In this document: one piece after another, positions 1 to 9,429 of the stretch | Numbering within the stretch: the stretch's first letter is position 1 | How the letters are laid out: the number at the start of each line of letters is the position of its first letter | NCBI GenBank assembly: GCA_965217605.1 | Contig: CBDCJB010000013.1 | Span: forward strand, 248,001-312,000 | Direction of reading: 5' to 3' | Length of the DNA: 64,000 nucleotides | Source: JAYYZW01 sp965217605 | GTDB lineage: Bacteria; Pseudomonadota; Gammaproteobacteria; Ga0077536 | Made by a program: the position numbers and the translations under genes | The notes under the pieces: generated by a model | Databases searched by the model: none | What the model saw: the letters and a program-made list of their open reading frames with translations, nothing else | What the model was told of the DNA's origin: nothing

Positions 1-67
1 TATTGTGGAGCGAAAAGATATCAGTCGCTGCAGAATGTAAGCGAATTCATTGGGGGGACGGGCACCG

Positions 68-841
68 ATGCCGTTCGTGACGACCGACGACGACTGCGAG
101 ATCTACTATGAAACGCACGGCGCTGGACCGACCGTGGTCTTCATTTCCGGTTTCATGGGGATCACCGATATTTGGCGTGCGCAGGTCGCCTCGCTGAGCG
201 CCGAATACCGCTGCATCGCGTATGACAATCGCGGCGCCGGCCGCTCGGATAAACCGGTCCCGCGCGTCGCTTATGGCGTTCGGCGACATGCGCGCGATCT
301 CGCCGTGGTGCTCGAGGCGAACGACGTCGAACGCGCGGTGCTGGTCGGCCACTCGATGGGCGGAAACACCGCCTGCCTCTATTATCTCGGCCACCCCGCA
401 ATAGTCGCCGGGATCGTGTTCGTCGGCTCTTACGTCTCGGGCGCACAGATCGCCGCGGCGGGGAACACGCTCGATCGCATCAAAGGCACCGTTCGCACCA
501 AACAGGATCGCGTCGCGTTCTATATGGGGGCCGGTGTTCCCGAAGACCTTGCGTTCGAAGCGGCAAAGTGGCCCCTTTACGCCGTGCTCGGTAATGCCGA
601 ATCCTTCATGGCTTTCGATATCTCGAAGCGTCTCGGCGAATTCGATCTGCCGTGCCTGATCCTGCACGGCGACCGCGACGTCGTGAGCCCGCTCGACCCC
701 TGCGCAAACGCACTCGAAGCCAACTTACCGGACGCGACCCTCGAGGTATTCGACGACGTCAATCACTGTCCAATGCTCGAAGCTCCAGCGCATACGAGCC
801 GTACGCTACGGCAATTTCTAAAAGAACGCATTCGTTGGTAA
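68..841 (+). CDS. Alpha/beta-fold hydrolase
   Basis: Predicted soluble 257-aa alpha/beta hydrolase of the broad esterase/lactonase/haloperoxidase-like group; the substrate cannot be told from sequence. The nucleophile elbow GHSMGG places Ser at about residue 96, the acid is likely Asp204 in HGDRD, and the general base is His233 in VNHCPM, so the triad is complete. A GF motif near residue 28 fits the oxyanion region. The frame can be opened at a TTG at 50, but the ATG at 68 follows a GGGGGGA run at good distance and begins the conserved fold, so I chose it. It sits 20 bp upstream of a dipeptidase-like gene on the same strand, probably co-transcribed. Confidence 0.85.
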   Translation: MPFVTTDDDCEIYYETHGAGPTVVFISGFMGITDIWRAQVASLSAEYRCIAYDNRGAGRSDKPVPRVAYGVRRHARDLAVVLEANDVERAVLVGHSMGGNTACLYYLGHPAIVAGIVFVGSYVSGAQIAAAGNTLDRIKGTVRTKQDRVAFYMGAGVPEDLAFEAAKWPLYAVLGNAESFMAFDISKRLGEFDLPCLILHGDRDVVSPLDPCANALEANLPDATLEVFDDVNHCPMLEAPAHTSRTLRQFLKERIRW

Positions 842-861
842 AGTCGCCATAGGACACACCC

Positions 862-1830
862 ATGAGCCTGCACGAAAACCTGATCGTCGTCGACGGACTG
901 ATCGTCGCTAACTTCTCGCGCACGATCTTCGAGGACATGCGCCGGGGTGGCATCACCGCGGCGAATTGCACCTGTTCGGTGTGGGAAGGCTTTCGGGCGA
1001 CGATGGATAACATCGCGGTGTGGAAAAAGCACCTGTCCGACAATGCCGATCTTCTGCTCGAAGTTCGCTCGACCGGCGACATCGAGCGTGCCAAGCGCGA
1101 AGGGAAAACGGGCATCATTCTGGGTTTCCAAAACGCCGCGGCCTTCGAGGAAAACCTGGGATACATCGAACTGTTCAAACAGCTTGGCGTCGGCGTCGTA
1201 CAGCTGACCTACAACACGCAGAACCTGATCGGCACGGGCTGCTACGAGGCCGACGGCGGTTTGAGCGGTTACGGCCACGACGTCGTCGCCGAAATGAACC
1301 GCATCGGGATCATGGTCGACTTGAGCCACGTCGGTCCGAAGACATCAGAGGACGCGATCAAAGCGTCGGATAAACCCGTCGCTTACACACATTGCCTGCC
1401 GGCGGGCTTGAAGGAGCACCCGCGCAATAAATCCGACGCGCAACTCGAGTTCATCGTCGAGCACGGCGGCTTCGTCGGCGTCACGATGTTCCCGCCGTTT
1501 CTACGCCGTGGGATCGAATCCACCGTCGACGACTACGTGGAAGCCATCGATTATGTCGCGAACCGCGTAGGCGAAGACGCGGTCGGTATCGGCACCGATT
1601 TCACCCAAGGCCATCCGCCGGAATTCTTCCGATGGATCACGCACGACAAAGGCCATGGGCGCAAGCTCACGGAGTTCGGCGAGATCGTAAACCCTCTAGG
1701 GCTCCAAACCATCGGCGAGTTTCCCAACCTCACTGCGGCGATGCAGAAAGCGGGCTGGGGCGAAACCAAGATCCGCAAGATCGTGGGGGAGAACTGGATG
1801 CGCGTACTTGAAGCCGTATGGGGTGACTAG
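862..1830 (+). CDS. Peptidase M19 (renal dipeptidase)-like metallohydrolase
   Basis: A 322-aa member of the membrane-dipeptidase (M19) TIM-barrel family, whose classical members hydrolyse dipeptides with two zinc ions. Recognisable blocks are LTYNTQNLIGTGC, VDLSHVG (metal-ligand His), THCLP..HPRNKSD and VGIGTDFTQG. The usual N-terminal HxD metal pair is absent: the matching position reads VVDGLIVANFS. This is therefore the divergent DGLI subgroup, and activity on dipeptides is uncertain. No signal peptide is visible, so a cytoplasmic location is likely. It follows the alpha/beta hydrolase closely, and its stop overlaps the 3' end of the convergent exporter gene by four bases. Confidence 0.85.
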   Translation: MSLHENLIVVDGLIVANFSRTIFEDMRRGGITAANCTCSVWEGFRATMDNIAVWKKHLSDNADLLLEVRSTGDIERAKREGKTGIILGFQNAAAFEENLGYIELFKQLGVGVVQLTYNTQNLIGTGCYEADGGLSGYGHDVVAEMNRIGIMVDLSHVGPKTSEDAIKASDKPVAYTHCLPAGLKEHPRNKSDAQLEFIVEHGGFVGVTMFPPFLRRGIESTVDDYVEAIDYVANRVGEDAVGIGTDFTQGHPPEFFRWITHDKGHGRKLTEFGEIVNPLGLQTIGEFPNLTAAMQKAGWGETKIRKIVGENWMRVLEAVWGD

Positions 1831-4139
1831 CGGTCGCGCCGGGTACCACCACGACCCCGTTCAACGATCATCAACAACGGCGGCAATACGAAAAAATCGA
1901 TCAACAACGCGTAGCTGAGCGTGATCGCCATCAGTGTTCCCGTCCGCACCGAGGGGTTGAAATGCGACGCCGCCAGGACCGCGAACCCGGCGACCAGCAC
2001 GATGGTTGTCACCACCAAGGCCAGCCCCACGGTTCTGAACGCGTAACGCAACCCGTCTTCGACGGTGCCGCCGTCCAGATAACGTGCGTAGCGGTACTTG
2101 GTCAGGAAGTGCACCGTATCGTCGACGACGATGCCGAGACTCATGCACATCACGACCGAGGCGGAGATGTCGATCTGCCCGACGAACAACCCCCAGGTGC
2201 CGTAGGCCAAGGTCGCAGGCGCCAGGTTGGTCATCAGACTCAACAGGCCCAGGCGCACGGATTGCAAGGCGAATATCAACAGTAACGCAATCCCGACGAT
2301 ACCGATGGCGACACCGCGTAACAGGTCGCGAATATTACGGTGGTTCATGTGCGCGAAGATCATGTCGATGCCGGTGGCCTCGGTGGGTTGGATGTTCGGC
2401 GCGTTCGCCGCCAACCACGCTTGCGAACGGCGGTCGAACGCGAGCAGGCCTTCAGAATCGCTATGCGACAGTAAGGCGGTTAATTGCGTCGCGGAACGAT
2501 CCACATTGATCGTATCTTCGAGACCTTGACCGAGCGGCAGGAACATTTCATAGAGCAGCAAATATTGAGCCAACATACCGCGCTCGTCCGGGATCTTGCG
2601 CCACGCGGGATCGTCGCCGTGCAGGTTCATATTGAGGCGTTTCAGCAGATCGGTGATCACGGTGACATGTTTGACTTCCGGCTGTTCGCGCAACCAGTCG
2701 GCGAAGTTCTGGAGCTGTGCGATGTATTCGGGGTCATCGATACCGTGCTCGGCACCCGAATCGATGATGTAACGCAAACTGTGCAGCGAGCCGAAATGAT
2801 CCCTCAAGGCATTGGACGCGCGCCGCACTTCGAACGTTTCGTCGAAATAGTTGTTCCAATCCTCGGTTAACTGGTTGCGTGGAATGAAGCTCGCGATAAC
2901 GAGCCCGGCGGTACCGAAACCGATGAACAATGGTCGCCGATTGCGGATTATCCATTCACCCAACGCCAGGATGTGGCCCGCGAGCCAGGTCGAACGCGAT
3001 ACGCCCGGGACCGGGAACCACATCAATAACGCGGGTAACAGCGACATCGACAGAAACCAGGCAAGCATCACGCCTATCGCGATCAGATTGCCCAGATCGT
3101 GATACGGCGGCGAATCGCTGAAGTTCAGCATCAGTACGCCGACGGCCGTCGTGATACTCGTGACGAAAACGGGTTTCAAATTGACGCGAAGGGCTTCGCG
3201 GACGGCCTCGAACTTCTCTTTACCGGCATTCACCTCATGGTAATAGCTGGTCATCACGTGAACGCTGTCCGCGACGGCGATCGTCATGATGATACTCGGC
3301 GCGAATCCGGACACGGCCTCGAGGACCAATCCCAACCAACCGTAGATGCCCATCGTGCCGCTGATGGCAAACGTGATGATCAACAAGGTGGCCGCCGTAC
3401 CCAACGCGTGCCGCAGGAGCACGATCAGCCCGACGACGATAACGACGTAGCTGAACGACACCAGTTCGGACACGTCCCTCGCAACGGCGCGGCCCAGATC
3501 GACGTCGCCCGCGACCGTACCACCGACGTGGATGGCGACATTCGGAAACCGGTCACGCAAGGGCGCGAGGAAATCCATCACCCACGCCATGACCTCATCG
3601 TTGGCGTCGAGCTTTTCGTCAGGCAGCGTCATACGCACCTGTATGCCCGTGGCACTGCCGGAAGGCGCGACCGATGAGCCGACGATATCGGGCTCGCTCA
3701 ACGCGACGCGCCGGATCAGCGCGATGCGCTCGTCGTCCAACTCATCAGGCGAACCGATCAAGTCGGTCACGACCAATTCGTCATCCACCGCTCGCGTGTG
3801 CTGGTAGTTCGCAAGGGAAGCGACGCGGCGGGAGTATGGTATTTGCCATCCGCCTTCGGTCAGTTCGTAGACTAGCCTCAGTGTTTCACGATCGAAGATG
3901 TCACCGTCGTCGGGCACGATAATGATTGCCAGAACGTCCTGGCGGTCGAAAATCTCCTCGACACGTTCGAAGGCCAATAGTTGCGGATTGTCGGCGCTGA
4001 AATAAGCGCGCATGTCGTTGGTTACGGACAAACCCGACATACCCGCGGCCAGCCCGATGAATAACGCGACGATGACCGACGTCGTCATCCGGTAATGGCG
4101 GCTCAACCATTCGATATATGCATCGAACGCGGTACTCAC
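1827..4139 (-). CDS. RND superfamily (MMPL-type) exporter
   Basis: A 770-aa inner-membrane transporter of the predicted RND-superfamily exporter group (COG1033/MMPL architecture). An N-terminal membrane helix is followed by a periplasmic domain to about residue 215. Next come a block of helices (residues 220-390), a second periplasmic domain, and a final helix block from about 605. The inner half-repeats carry the expected motifs: IAVADSVHVMTSYYHE in the first, SLGIVVDDTVHFLTKYR in the second. It probably uses the proton gradient; the cargo is unknown, often lipids or hydrophobic compounds in the family. It starts at a GTG (4137-4139) divergently from a sodium:solute symporter. It is one of three such exporters in the window. 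Confidence 0.88.
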   Translation of the reverse strand: MSTAFDAYIEWLSRHYRMTTSVIVALFIGLAAGMSGLSVTNDMRAYFSADNPQLLAFERVEEIFDRQDVLAIIIVPDDGDIFDRETLRLVYELTEGGWQIPYSRRVASLANYQHTRAVDDELVVTDLIGSPDELDDERIALIRRVALSEPDIVGSSVAPSGSATGIQVRMTLPDEKLDANDEVMAWVMDFLAPLRDRFPNVAIHVGGTVAGDVDLGRAVARDVSELVSFSYVVIVVGLIVLLRHALGTAATLLIITFAISGTMGIYGWLGLVLEAVSGFAPSIIMTIAVADSVHVMTSYYHEVNAGKEKFEAVREALRVNLKPVFVTSITTAVGVLMLNFSDSPPYHDLGNLIAIGVMLAWFLSMSLLPALLMWFPVPGVSRSTWLAGHILALGEWIIRNRRPLFIGFGTAGLVIASFIPRNQLTEDWNNYFDETFEVRRASNALRDHFGSLHSLRYIIDSGAEHGIDDPEYIAQLQNFADWLREQPEVKHVTVITDLLKRLNMNLHGDDPAWRKIPDERGMLAQYLLLYEMFLPLGQGLEDTINVDRSATQLTALLSHSDSEGLLAFDRRSQAWLAANAPNIQPTEATGIDMIFAHMNHRNIRDLLRGVAIGIVGIALLLIFALQSVRLGLLSLMTNLAPATLAYGTWGLFVGQIDISASVVMCMSLGIVVDDTVHFLTKYRYARYLDGGTVEDGLRYAFRTVGLALVVTTIVLVAGFAVLAASHFNPSVRTGTLMAITLSYALLIDFFVLPPLLMIVERGRGGTRRDR

Positions 4140-4238
4140 AGGCTTTCAATTCTCATTCAATTGATTCCGTCCGTGCGGCTGTCGCTGCCGTGCGAGGGTA
4201 CGGTTATAGTTCATTCTCGCAAAAGGGGGATGGATTTG

Positions 4239-5810
4239 ATGCCCGGGGTCGACCCGAGCTTGCGCCTGTGGGGCTGGTTCTTTCTCGCTGTTTATATCGG
4301 TGCGATGGTCGCGTTCGGCGTGATCGGCATGCGCCGTGTGCGTAGCAGCGATGATTTCGCGACCGCGCGCGCGGGGTACGGACCGCTCTTTCTCGCTTTC
4401 GCGTTGACTGCGACGACTGCCAGCAGTGGAACGTTTATCGGGCTCCCGGCGCTCGCTTATACGACCGGATTCTCCGCGCTGTGGTACGCCTTCATGTATC
4501 CGATCGCGGTCTATCTCGGTTTGATCGTCTGCCTGCGCGGCGTCCGGCGCGCCGGCGAGGCCTTTGGTACGCGATCGATGCCCGAATACCTGGGCGACCG
4601 CTTCGATTCCGACGCACTGCGGATCTGCGTATCGCTGTTCTCGATGCTGCTGTTGTTCTACCTGGGAGGACAACTACTCGGGGGCGCCGTCATGTTCAAC
4701 CGGATGATGGGTATCGACATCCTGCCGGCACTGAGCGTGACCTCCGTGATCATCCTCGTCTACATCGTGATCGGCGGCGCGCACGCGGACATTCTGACCG
4801 ACGGTGTGCAGGGCAGCCTGATGCTGTTTCTTGCCATCGCCGTCACAGTGATGTTCAGCATCGGGTTCGGCGTCGAGGGCGGATTCAGCGGCATGGTCCG
4901 CAACCTCGAGGCACTCGACCCCGCTTTGTTGAAGCCGCTGCACCCGACGCACCCGGTGCTCAATTCGAAATGGGACATTGTGGCGATATTCGTCATGCAC
5001 GCGCCGCTCGGTTTACTGCCGCATATCGGCAACAAATTGTGGGCGCTCAAGAACGACCGCGATCAGGTGCGTTTCATCACGTTTGCGTTTACGTTCGGCA
5101 TGATCATGCCCGCCATTACCTTCGGCGGTATCCTCGCGCGCGCTGTGTTGGGCGATGCACTGCTTCTCGACGGCGCGAGCGCTAACGATGCGATCCCCGC
5201 GCTGTTCATCGCGGTGTTGCCGAGTTGGCTCGCCGCTTTGATCGGCGCCGGCGTACTCGCGGCGATCATGTCGACGGCCGACGGGCTCGTCGTATCGATC
5301 TCGCAGATCTTTGCGAATGATATTTACCGCAGGTCCATCGCGCCGCGCCTCGCTGAGAAGCCGTCCGATGACGTTGTCGATCGCGTCGCGCTGAAGATCA
5401 GCCGCATTGCAACCCTCCTCGTCGTGATCGGCGCGATGTGGCTCGCCTGGGAATCACAAACGATGAACGTGGCCTTGTTCATCGCCTCCGGCGTAGGCGG
5501 CATGCTGGCCGCCATCTGCGGCCCGATCTATGCGGGCATCCTGTGGCGCGGCGCGACCAAGGCCGGCGCACTCACGGGTTTCGTCGCGGGCGGGACGCTG
5601 TTCATCATCCTGAAGTCGGGGCAATTGCAGGCGGACTGGTTCAGCGGCGGCTTCTTCGAAGTCCCCGGCGTATGGCTCGCCTCGCAGGCACCCAACGCCT
5701 TCTCGTGCTCGGCCCTGGGCGCATTCGCGTCGATCTTATGCGTGATCGTCGTTTCCTGGTTTACCCGGGCGCCCAACGACTTGCATTTGCGGCGTGTATT
5801 CGGCGATTGA
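4239..5810 (+). CDS. Sodium:solute symporter (SSS family)
   Basis: A 523-aa polytopic membrane protein of the solute:sodium symporter (LeuT-fold) family, with about 13 predicted membrane segments. Typical features are the first helix after LRLWGWFFLAVYIG, the segment FALTATTASSGTFIGLPALAYTTG, and the family block AGVLAAIMSTADGLVVSISQIFANDIYR, which matches the Na+-site helix of the family. The substrate cannot be assigned. The frame is open far upstream (to 4095), but an AAAAGGGGG box at 4221-4229 sits correctly for the ATG at 4239, so the longer start is unlikely. It is divergent from the exporter that ends at 4139. Confidence 0.87.
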   Translation: MPGVDPSLRLWGWFFLAVYIGAMVAFGVIGMRRVRSSDDFATARAGYGPLFLAFALTATTASSGTFIGLPALAYTTGFSALWYAFMYPIAVYLGLIVCLRGVRRAGEAFGTRSMPEYLGDRFDSDALRICVSLFSMLLLFYLGGQLLGGAVMFNRMMGIDILPALSVTSVIILVYIVIGGAHADILTDGVQGSLMLFLAIAVTVMFSIGFGVEGGFSGMVRNLEALDPALLKPLHPTHPVLNSKWDIVAIFVMHAPLGLLPHIGNKLWALKNDRDQVRFITFAFTFGMIMPAITFGGILARAVLGDALLLDGASANDAIPALFIAVLPSWLAALIGAGVLAAIMSTADGLVVSISQIFANDIYRRSIAPRLAEKPSDDVVDRVALKISRIATLLVVIGAMWLAWESQTMNVALFIASGVGGMLAAICGPIYAGILWRGATKAGALTGFVAGGTLFIILKSGQLQADWFSGGFFEVPGVWLASQAPNAFSCSALGAFASILCVIVVSWFTRAPNDLHLRRVFGD

Positions 5811-5971
5811 TGGCGGGCCGCAGTGGCGGTGTTTGATAGACGAATAAATGTAACGTTTTGTCAATCAGGTAAGAGTCGCGGTCTACACATTCTCAGACCG
5901 GCTATATTCGGCGCCACTGAATCACACTCGCCGGACAGAGGCGACACGCATATGGGAAACCAGGAGACATC

Positions 5972-6742
5972 ATGGACGAGACCATGTTAACGGCGCTTCG
6001 CCGCGCCGTACTTTCGCTCACACTGCTGGTGCCGCTCAACAGCGCGGCGGTGGTTATCGATCTGGATTTCGACTTCGACTCGAACGGAAATGCGATCTCG
6101 CACGGCGAGGTGATCACCACCCAGTACAACGACGACGGCGTCACGGTCAGCGCGTTCAACCCGAACCGCGGGTTCGACCTGGCGATGGCCTTCGACTCGA
6201 CCGAGACGGGCACCGCAGATCCGGACCTCGAGGATGCCTGGAGTGGCGGCAACATCCCGAGCACGACCGTGCTCGGAAACCTGCTGATCCTCGCGGAGAA
6301 CGACGTCGGCGGCCCACCCGACGACGAGGGCAGTCGACCCGCCGGTGAGCTGACCTTCGACTTCTTCGAACTCGACATGGTCTCGATCGGTTTCGATCTG
6401 GTAGACATCGAGGGCACGGGCCCCAACGATGAACCAGGCGGCGTCGATTTGTACCTCGACACCGTGCTGGTGGGCTCGTTCGAGTTCATGGATTTAATCA
6501 CGATGGGCTCGTCAGTCTTCGACCCGACCATCGCGTTTGGCGACAACACGGCCAACCGGATCGCGCCGATCCACATCAGCACCCTGGGAGGCTCCGCATT
6601 CGACCAGTTGGTGTTCCGCATGGGTGGCTCGGGCGCGGTCGATAACCTGACGCTCGTCAGCGTACCCGAGCCGGCGTCGCTCGCATTGTTTGCGCTCGGA
6701 TTTGCAGGACTTGCCTGTACTCGTCGCTACGCGCTGAACTGA
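5972..6742 (+). CDS. PEP-CTERM sorting-domain protein
   Basis: A 256-aa exported protein. A signal peptide (residues 1-26, RRAVLSLTLLVPLNSAAV) precedes an acidic, Asp/Gly-rich domain that begins VIDLDFDFDS. The C-terminus is the classic tripartite exosortase signal: VPEP at about 231, a hydrophobic stretch, then CTRRYALN. Proteins of this kind are cleaved and anchored or released by an exosortase (EpsH/XrtA) that must lie elsewhere in the genome. The ATG follows AGGAGA at good spacing. The role is unknown; the family is linked to extracellular matrix. It is monocistronic, followed directly by a strong terminator. Confidence 0.9.
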   Translation: MDETMLTALRRAVLSLTLLVPLNSAAVVIDLDFDFDSNGNAISHGEVITTQYNDDGVTVSAFNPNRGFDLAMAFDSTETGTADPDLEDAWSGGNIPSTTVLGNLLILAENDVGGPPDDEGSRPAGELTFDFFELDMVSIGFDLVDIEGTGPNDEPGGVDLYLDTVLVGSFEFMDLITMGSSVFDPTIAFGDNTANRIAPIHISTLGGSAFDQLVFRMGGSGAVDNLTLVSVPEPASLALFALGFAGLACTRRYALN

Positions 6743-6766
6743 CCACCCGAACGACACGATAAAATG

Positions 6767-6796
6767 CCCGGGTCATCGTGTCCCGGGTATTTTTTT
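6767..6796 (+). terminator. Rho-independent terminator
   Basis: CCCGGG (6767-6772) and CCCGGG (6782-6787) form a stem with a 9-nt loop, followed by TAT and an uninterrupted run of seven T (6790-6796). It lies 25 bp after the PEP-CTERM stop codon and separates it from the convergent cysteine hydrolase gene. Confidence 0.8.
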
Positions 6797-6815
6797 GTCC
6801 GTCTACGTTTCCCAG

Positions 6816-7604
6816 CTAGACAGCGACGGGGACCTCGCCGGCCACATTGGATATATCGGTGCAGTCGTCGAGGATCGCGGGCAACTCCATGCCCTTACGC
6901 GCGTACCATTCGCGCAGTAGTGCGGGTGCGTCGACTACGAGTCCGAGCACGAGCGAGATGATGAGCAAGGCCGCGTGTTCAGCCTCTTCGTCATAACCGG
7001 CCACGACGTCGCGGGGAATGATCACGCGGATATCACGGTTAGCCGCATCGAACGCCGTCGATAGATCGCAAGCGTCGGTATAGGTGCCGGTGATCACGAT
7101 ATTGGTGACGTCGAGCTGGCGCAGCAAAAATTCGAGATCAGTCGGGTAGAAGGCGGACAGGCGTTTTTTAGTGCGCACGTAGAAGTCGCGCTCCGGATCG
7201 TTCTCGACCAGCAGGTCGAGCCATTTCGTACCCTCCCAACTGTGCTGGTCCATGAGCGGATTGGCGGGCAGGTACAGCTCGTAGATCGTCCGCCAGTTCT
7301 CACGGCGGTTGCGTTTCCTCGAATTGACCCCGTCGATGCCGCCGTAGCGCTGCCAGTGCTGGACATGAATGATGGGAACCCCAACGTCGCGGGCGAGCTC
7401 GTGGAACATGTCGTGCGCGGGAATCTTCGCGCGCGCCCGCGGCGCGGCGCAGGTGAGCTCGTCTTCCGGGTCGATGTGCCCGCGGTGCATGTCGATGCAC
7501 ACGATCGCCGTGTGATCGGGGTCCAGCCAGTCCTCTAACTCGTCCGTTTCCGGCAGAACTTTCCGATCGCGGTTCGACAGGTAGCAGTACATATCGGTCT
7601 TCAT
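6816..7604 (-). CDS. Isochorismatase-like cysteine hydrolase
   Basis: A 262-aa member of the isochorismatase-like (cysteine hydrolase) family, which includes nicotinamidases, N-carbamoylsarcosine amidohydrolases and related amidases. The Asp-Lys-Cys triad is visible: Asp38 in CIDMHRG, Lys146/147 in VRTKKRLSAF, Cys179 in TGTYTDACDLSTAFDA. A second start at 7625 (overlapping the upstream stop as TAATG) is possible. I prefer the ATG at 7604 because GAGGAA lies seven bases before it. It is 20 bp downstream of the CocE-type hydrolase on the same strand, so the two form an operon that likely processes an amide- or ester-containing substrate. The exact reaction is not assignable. Confidence 0.86.
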   Translation of the reverse strand: MKTDMYCYLSNRDRKVLPETDELEDWLDPDHTAIVCIDMHRGHIDPEDELTCAAPRARAKIPAHDMFHELARDVGVPIIHVQHWQRYGGIDGVNSRKRNRRENWRTIYELYLPANPLMDQHSWEGTKWLDLLVENDPERDFYVRTKKRLSAFYPTDLEFLLRQLDVTNIVITGTYTDACDLSTAFDAANRDIRVIIPRDVVAGYDEEAEHAALLIISLVLGLVVDAPALLREWYARKGMELPAILDDCTDISNVAGEVPVAV

Positions 7605-7624
7605 GAGAGCGTTCCTCGAAGTCA

Positions 7625-9370
7625 TTACGGAATAACGGGAAGAAGGAGGTATGCGCCGCGATCGCCGCCGGCATGTAAGGTCACCGTGCCGCCGACCTCT
7701 TCGGGTGGGCGCACGCGCGGATCGTCGTGTTTGAAGGGCCCTACGCCACTCATGATGAACCACCCGACGTTGATGTCCTCGCCGCCGTAATGGTAGTCCT
7801 TGCCCTGCACGGTCAAGACGATCGTGAAGCCGGCCGGGATCACGATGCAGGTCGGCCAGATCTCGATGTCGCACTCGTATACCTCGCCGGGCGTGAGTGG
7901 CTCCAACTCTTTGTGCGGGTGATACGGCCGGTATTCGGTCGAGATCTCCGGATCGAGCTTGCGGTGTGAGACGCGCAGCCAGCCGTGTCCAACGGGACTG
8001 TGCGGATCGAGCGCGCCTTGAAACCGGACCTCCTTGCCCTCCCTGTCGAAGACACGCAACACGAGGAACAGATCGGCGTCGTCGCGCGATGAACTGAGCC
8101 ACAGCTTCGACGCGCAAGGGCCGGTGATCTCGATCTCCTCTTCGAGCGGTGGCGTGGTGAAGGTCACGCCGTCGCCGAGCGCGTCGTAGTCGATGCTGGC
8201 TTCGCCTGCGACCGGTTCACGGCTCAAGCTTTGATTCTCAGCGTCGAGGTAAAGCTTCGTCCACTGCGTGCGCGCGAGCGGCCATTCGTTTTCCTTGCGC
8301 AAGGTATAGGTGTCGTCATGCGCACGGATGTTCAATATGACGGACGGCTCTTTGTCCCAGCCGTTGTCCTCGCCCTTGAGGAAGTGATCGAAAAATCGCA
8401 CTTGGATCTCGCGGCCGTAGTCCGTATAGAAATGCGTCCAGTGCTCGAGGCCGTGGATCTCCAGCCACTTCTGTTTCGACGACGCACGCACATAACCCTC
8501 CGTGTTGCCGCGCAGGTGCAGCCCATGCCCGCCCCAATTAGCCGACGACAGGAGCGGCACCTCGATCTTCGAGAAATCGGGAATGCGCGGTTCGAAGTAA
8601 TCGTCGATCAACTCGTGTTCGCGGATCTCCTTGCCGAAATCGACCCGGTTGCCCGCGAGTTCCTCCGCCGACAGTGTGACTTCGCCACCGACGGAGAGGC
8701 CGGTGATCTCGTGTTTACGGCCGTTGTCGCCGAGCCCGTATTGAACGTTCGTCACCTGGTTCTCGTACCAGGGTTCCCACCACGGCGTATGGATCCCGCC
8801 ATGGTGCGTCGAGTCGCGATACCAGTCCGCCGCACCCTCCCATGGACACATCGCCGCGAGATGCGGCGGCTGCTGGGCTGCAACCACCCATTGATTCATC
8901 GCATAGTAGGAGATCCCATTGAGGCCCACCTTGCCACTGCTCCAGGGCTGCACGCCCGCCCATTCGATACAGTCGTAGAAGTCCTTGGTTTCACGCGGTG
9001 AGAAGTGCTGCACGTAGCCGGGCGAACGCCCGGCGCCGCGCGAGTCGACACGCACGCAGGCATAGCCGTCGCGCACCCACTTCTCCGGGTCGACGACTTC
9101 CCAGGACTGGTACTTATTCGTCGAGTCGGCCGGCACGCTCGGGTGCAGCTCACACATGATGCGCCACTGATCCGGATAACCCTGCTGGAACGACAGAAAC
9201 TTCGCGTACGGGCCGTAAGTCAGGATCACCGGATACTGGCCGTCTTCGGGTGGCCGGTAAACGTCGGCGCGCACGACCAGGCCATCGTCCATCACGATCG
9301 GGGCGTCCCATTCGATCAGCATACCGTCCCGGGTTTCTACCTTGATGGGCTTGAGGTCGTCTGTAGACAT
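7625..9370 (-). CDS. CocE/NonD family (X-Pro dipeptidyl-peptidase-like) hydrolase
   Basis: A 581-aa serine hydrolase with the CocE/NonD domain order. An N-terminal alpha/beta-hydrolase domain opens with DGMLIEWDAPIVMDDGLVVRADVYRP and carries the nucleophile in GLNGISYYAM (Ser about 154). A cap follows, and then the C-terminal jelly-roll domain typical of X-Pro dipeptidyl-peptidases (residues from about 400). A likely catalytic His is in HGLEHWTHF. Characterised relatives cleave esters, acylated drugs or proline peptides; the substrate here is unknown. No signal peptide is visible. First gene of a two-gene operon with the cysteine hydrolase. Confidence 0.87.
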   Translation of the reverse strand: MSTDDLKPIKVETRDGMLIEWDAPIVMDDGLVVRADVYRPPEDGQYPVILTYGPYAKFLSFQQGYPDQWRIMCELHPSVPADSTNKYQSWEVVDPEKWVRDGYACVRVDSRGAGRSPGYVQHFSPRETKDFYDCIEWAGVQPWSSGKVGLNGISYYAMNQWVVAAQQPPHLAAMCPWEGAADWYRDSTHHGGIHTPWWEPWYENQVTNVQYGLGDNGRKHEITGLSVGGEVTLSAEELAGNRVDFGKEIREHELIDDYFEPRIPDFSKIEVPLLSSANWGGHGLHLRGNTEGYVRASSKQKWLEIHGLEHWTHFYTDYGREIQVRFFDHFLKGEDNGWDKEPSVILNIRAHDDTYTLRKENEWPLARTQWTKLYLDAENQSLSREPVAGEASIDYDALGDGVTFTTPPLEEEIEITGPCASKLWLSSSRDDADLFLVLRVFDREGKEVRFQGALDPHSPVGHGWLRVSHRKLDPEISTEYRPYHPHKELEPLTPGEVYECDIEIWPTCIVIPAGFTIVLTVQGKDYHYGGEDINVGWFIMSGVGPFKHDDPRVRPPEEVGGTVTLHAGGDRGAYLLLPVIP

Positions 9371-9400
9371 GATCTCTCCTTAGTTGTGTTGCACCGCCCG

Positions 9401-9421
9401 TGGGAGCCCGCTTGCGAGCAA
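9401..9421 (+). repeat. REP-like palindrome
   Basis: GGAGCCCGCTTGCGAGC is one copy of a dispersed repeat whose consensus in this window is GTAGGAGCCCGCTTGCGGGCGA. It resembles gammaproteobacterial REP sequences. It sits in the gap 5' of the CocE gene. Confidence 0.65.
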
Positions 9422-9429
9422 AAACCGGT

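Noticed and set aside
4095..4238. 48-residue N-terminal extension of the symporter
   Set aside because: It would overlap the divergent exporter start and has no ribosome-binding site; AAAAGGGGG fits the ATG at 4239.
6816..8117. 433-aa start for the cysteine hydrolase
   Set aside because: The N-terminal 170 residues lie opposite to or within the CocE gene in another frame; the fold begins at the ATG at 7604 with a good ribosome-binding site.
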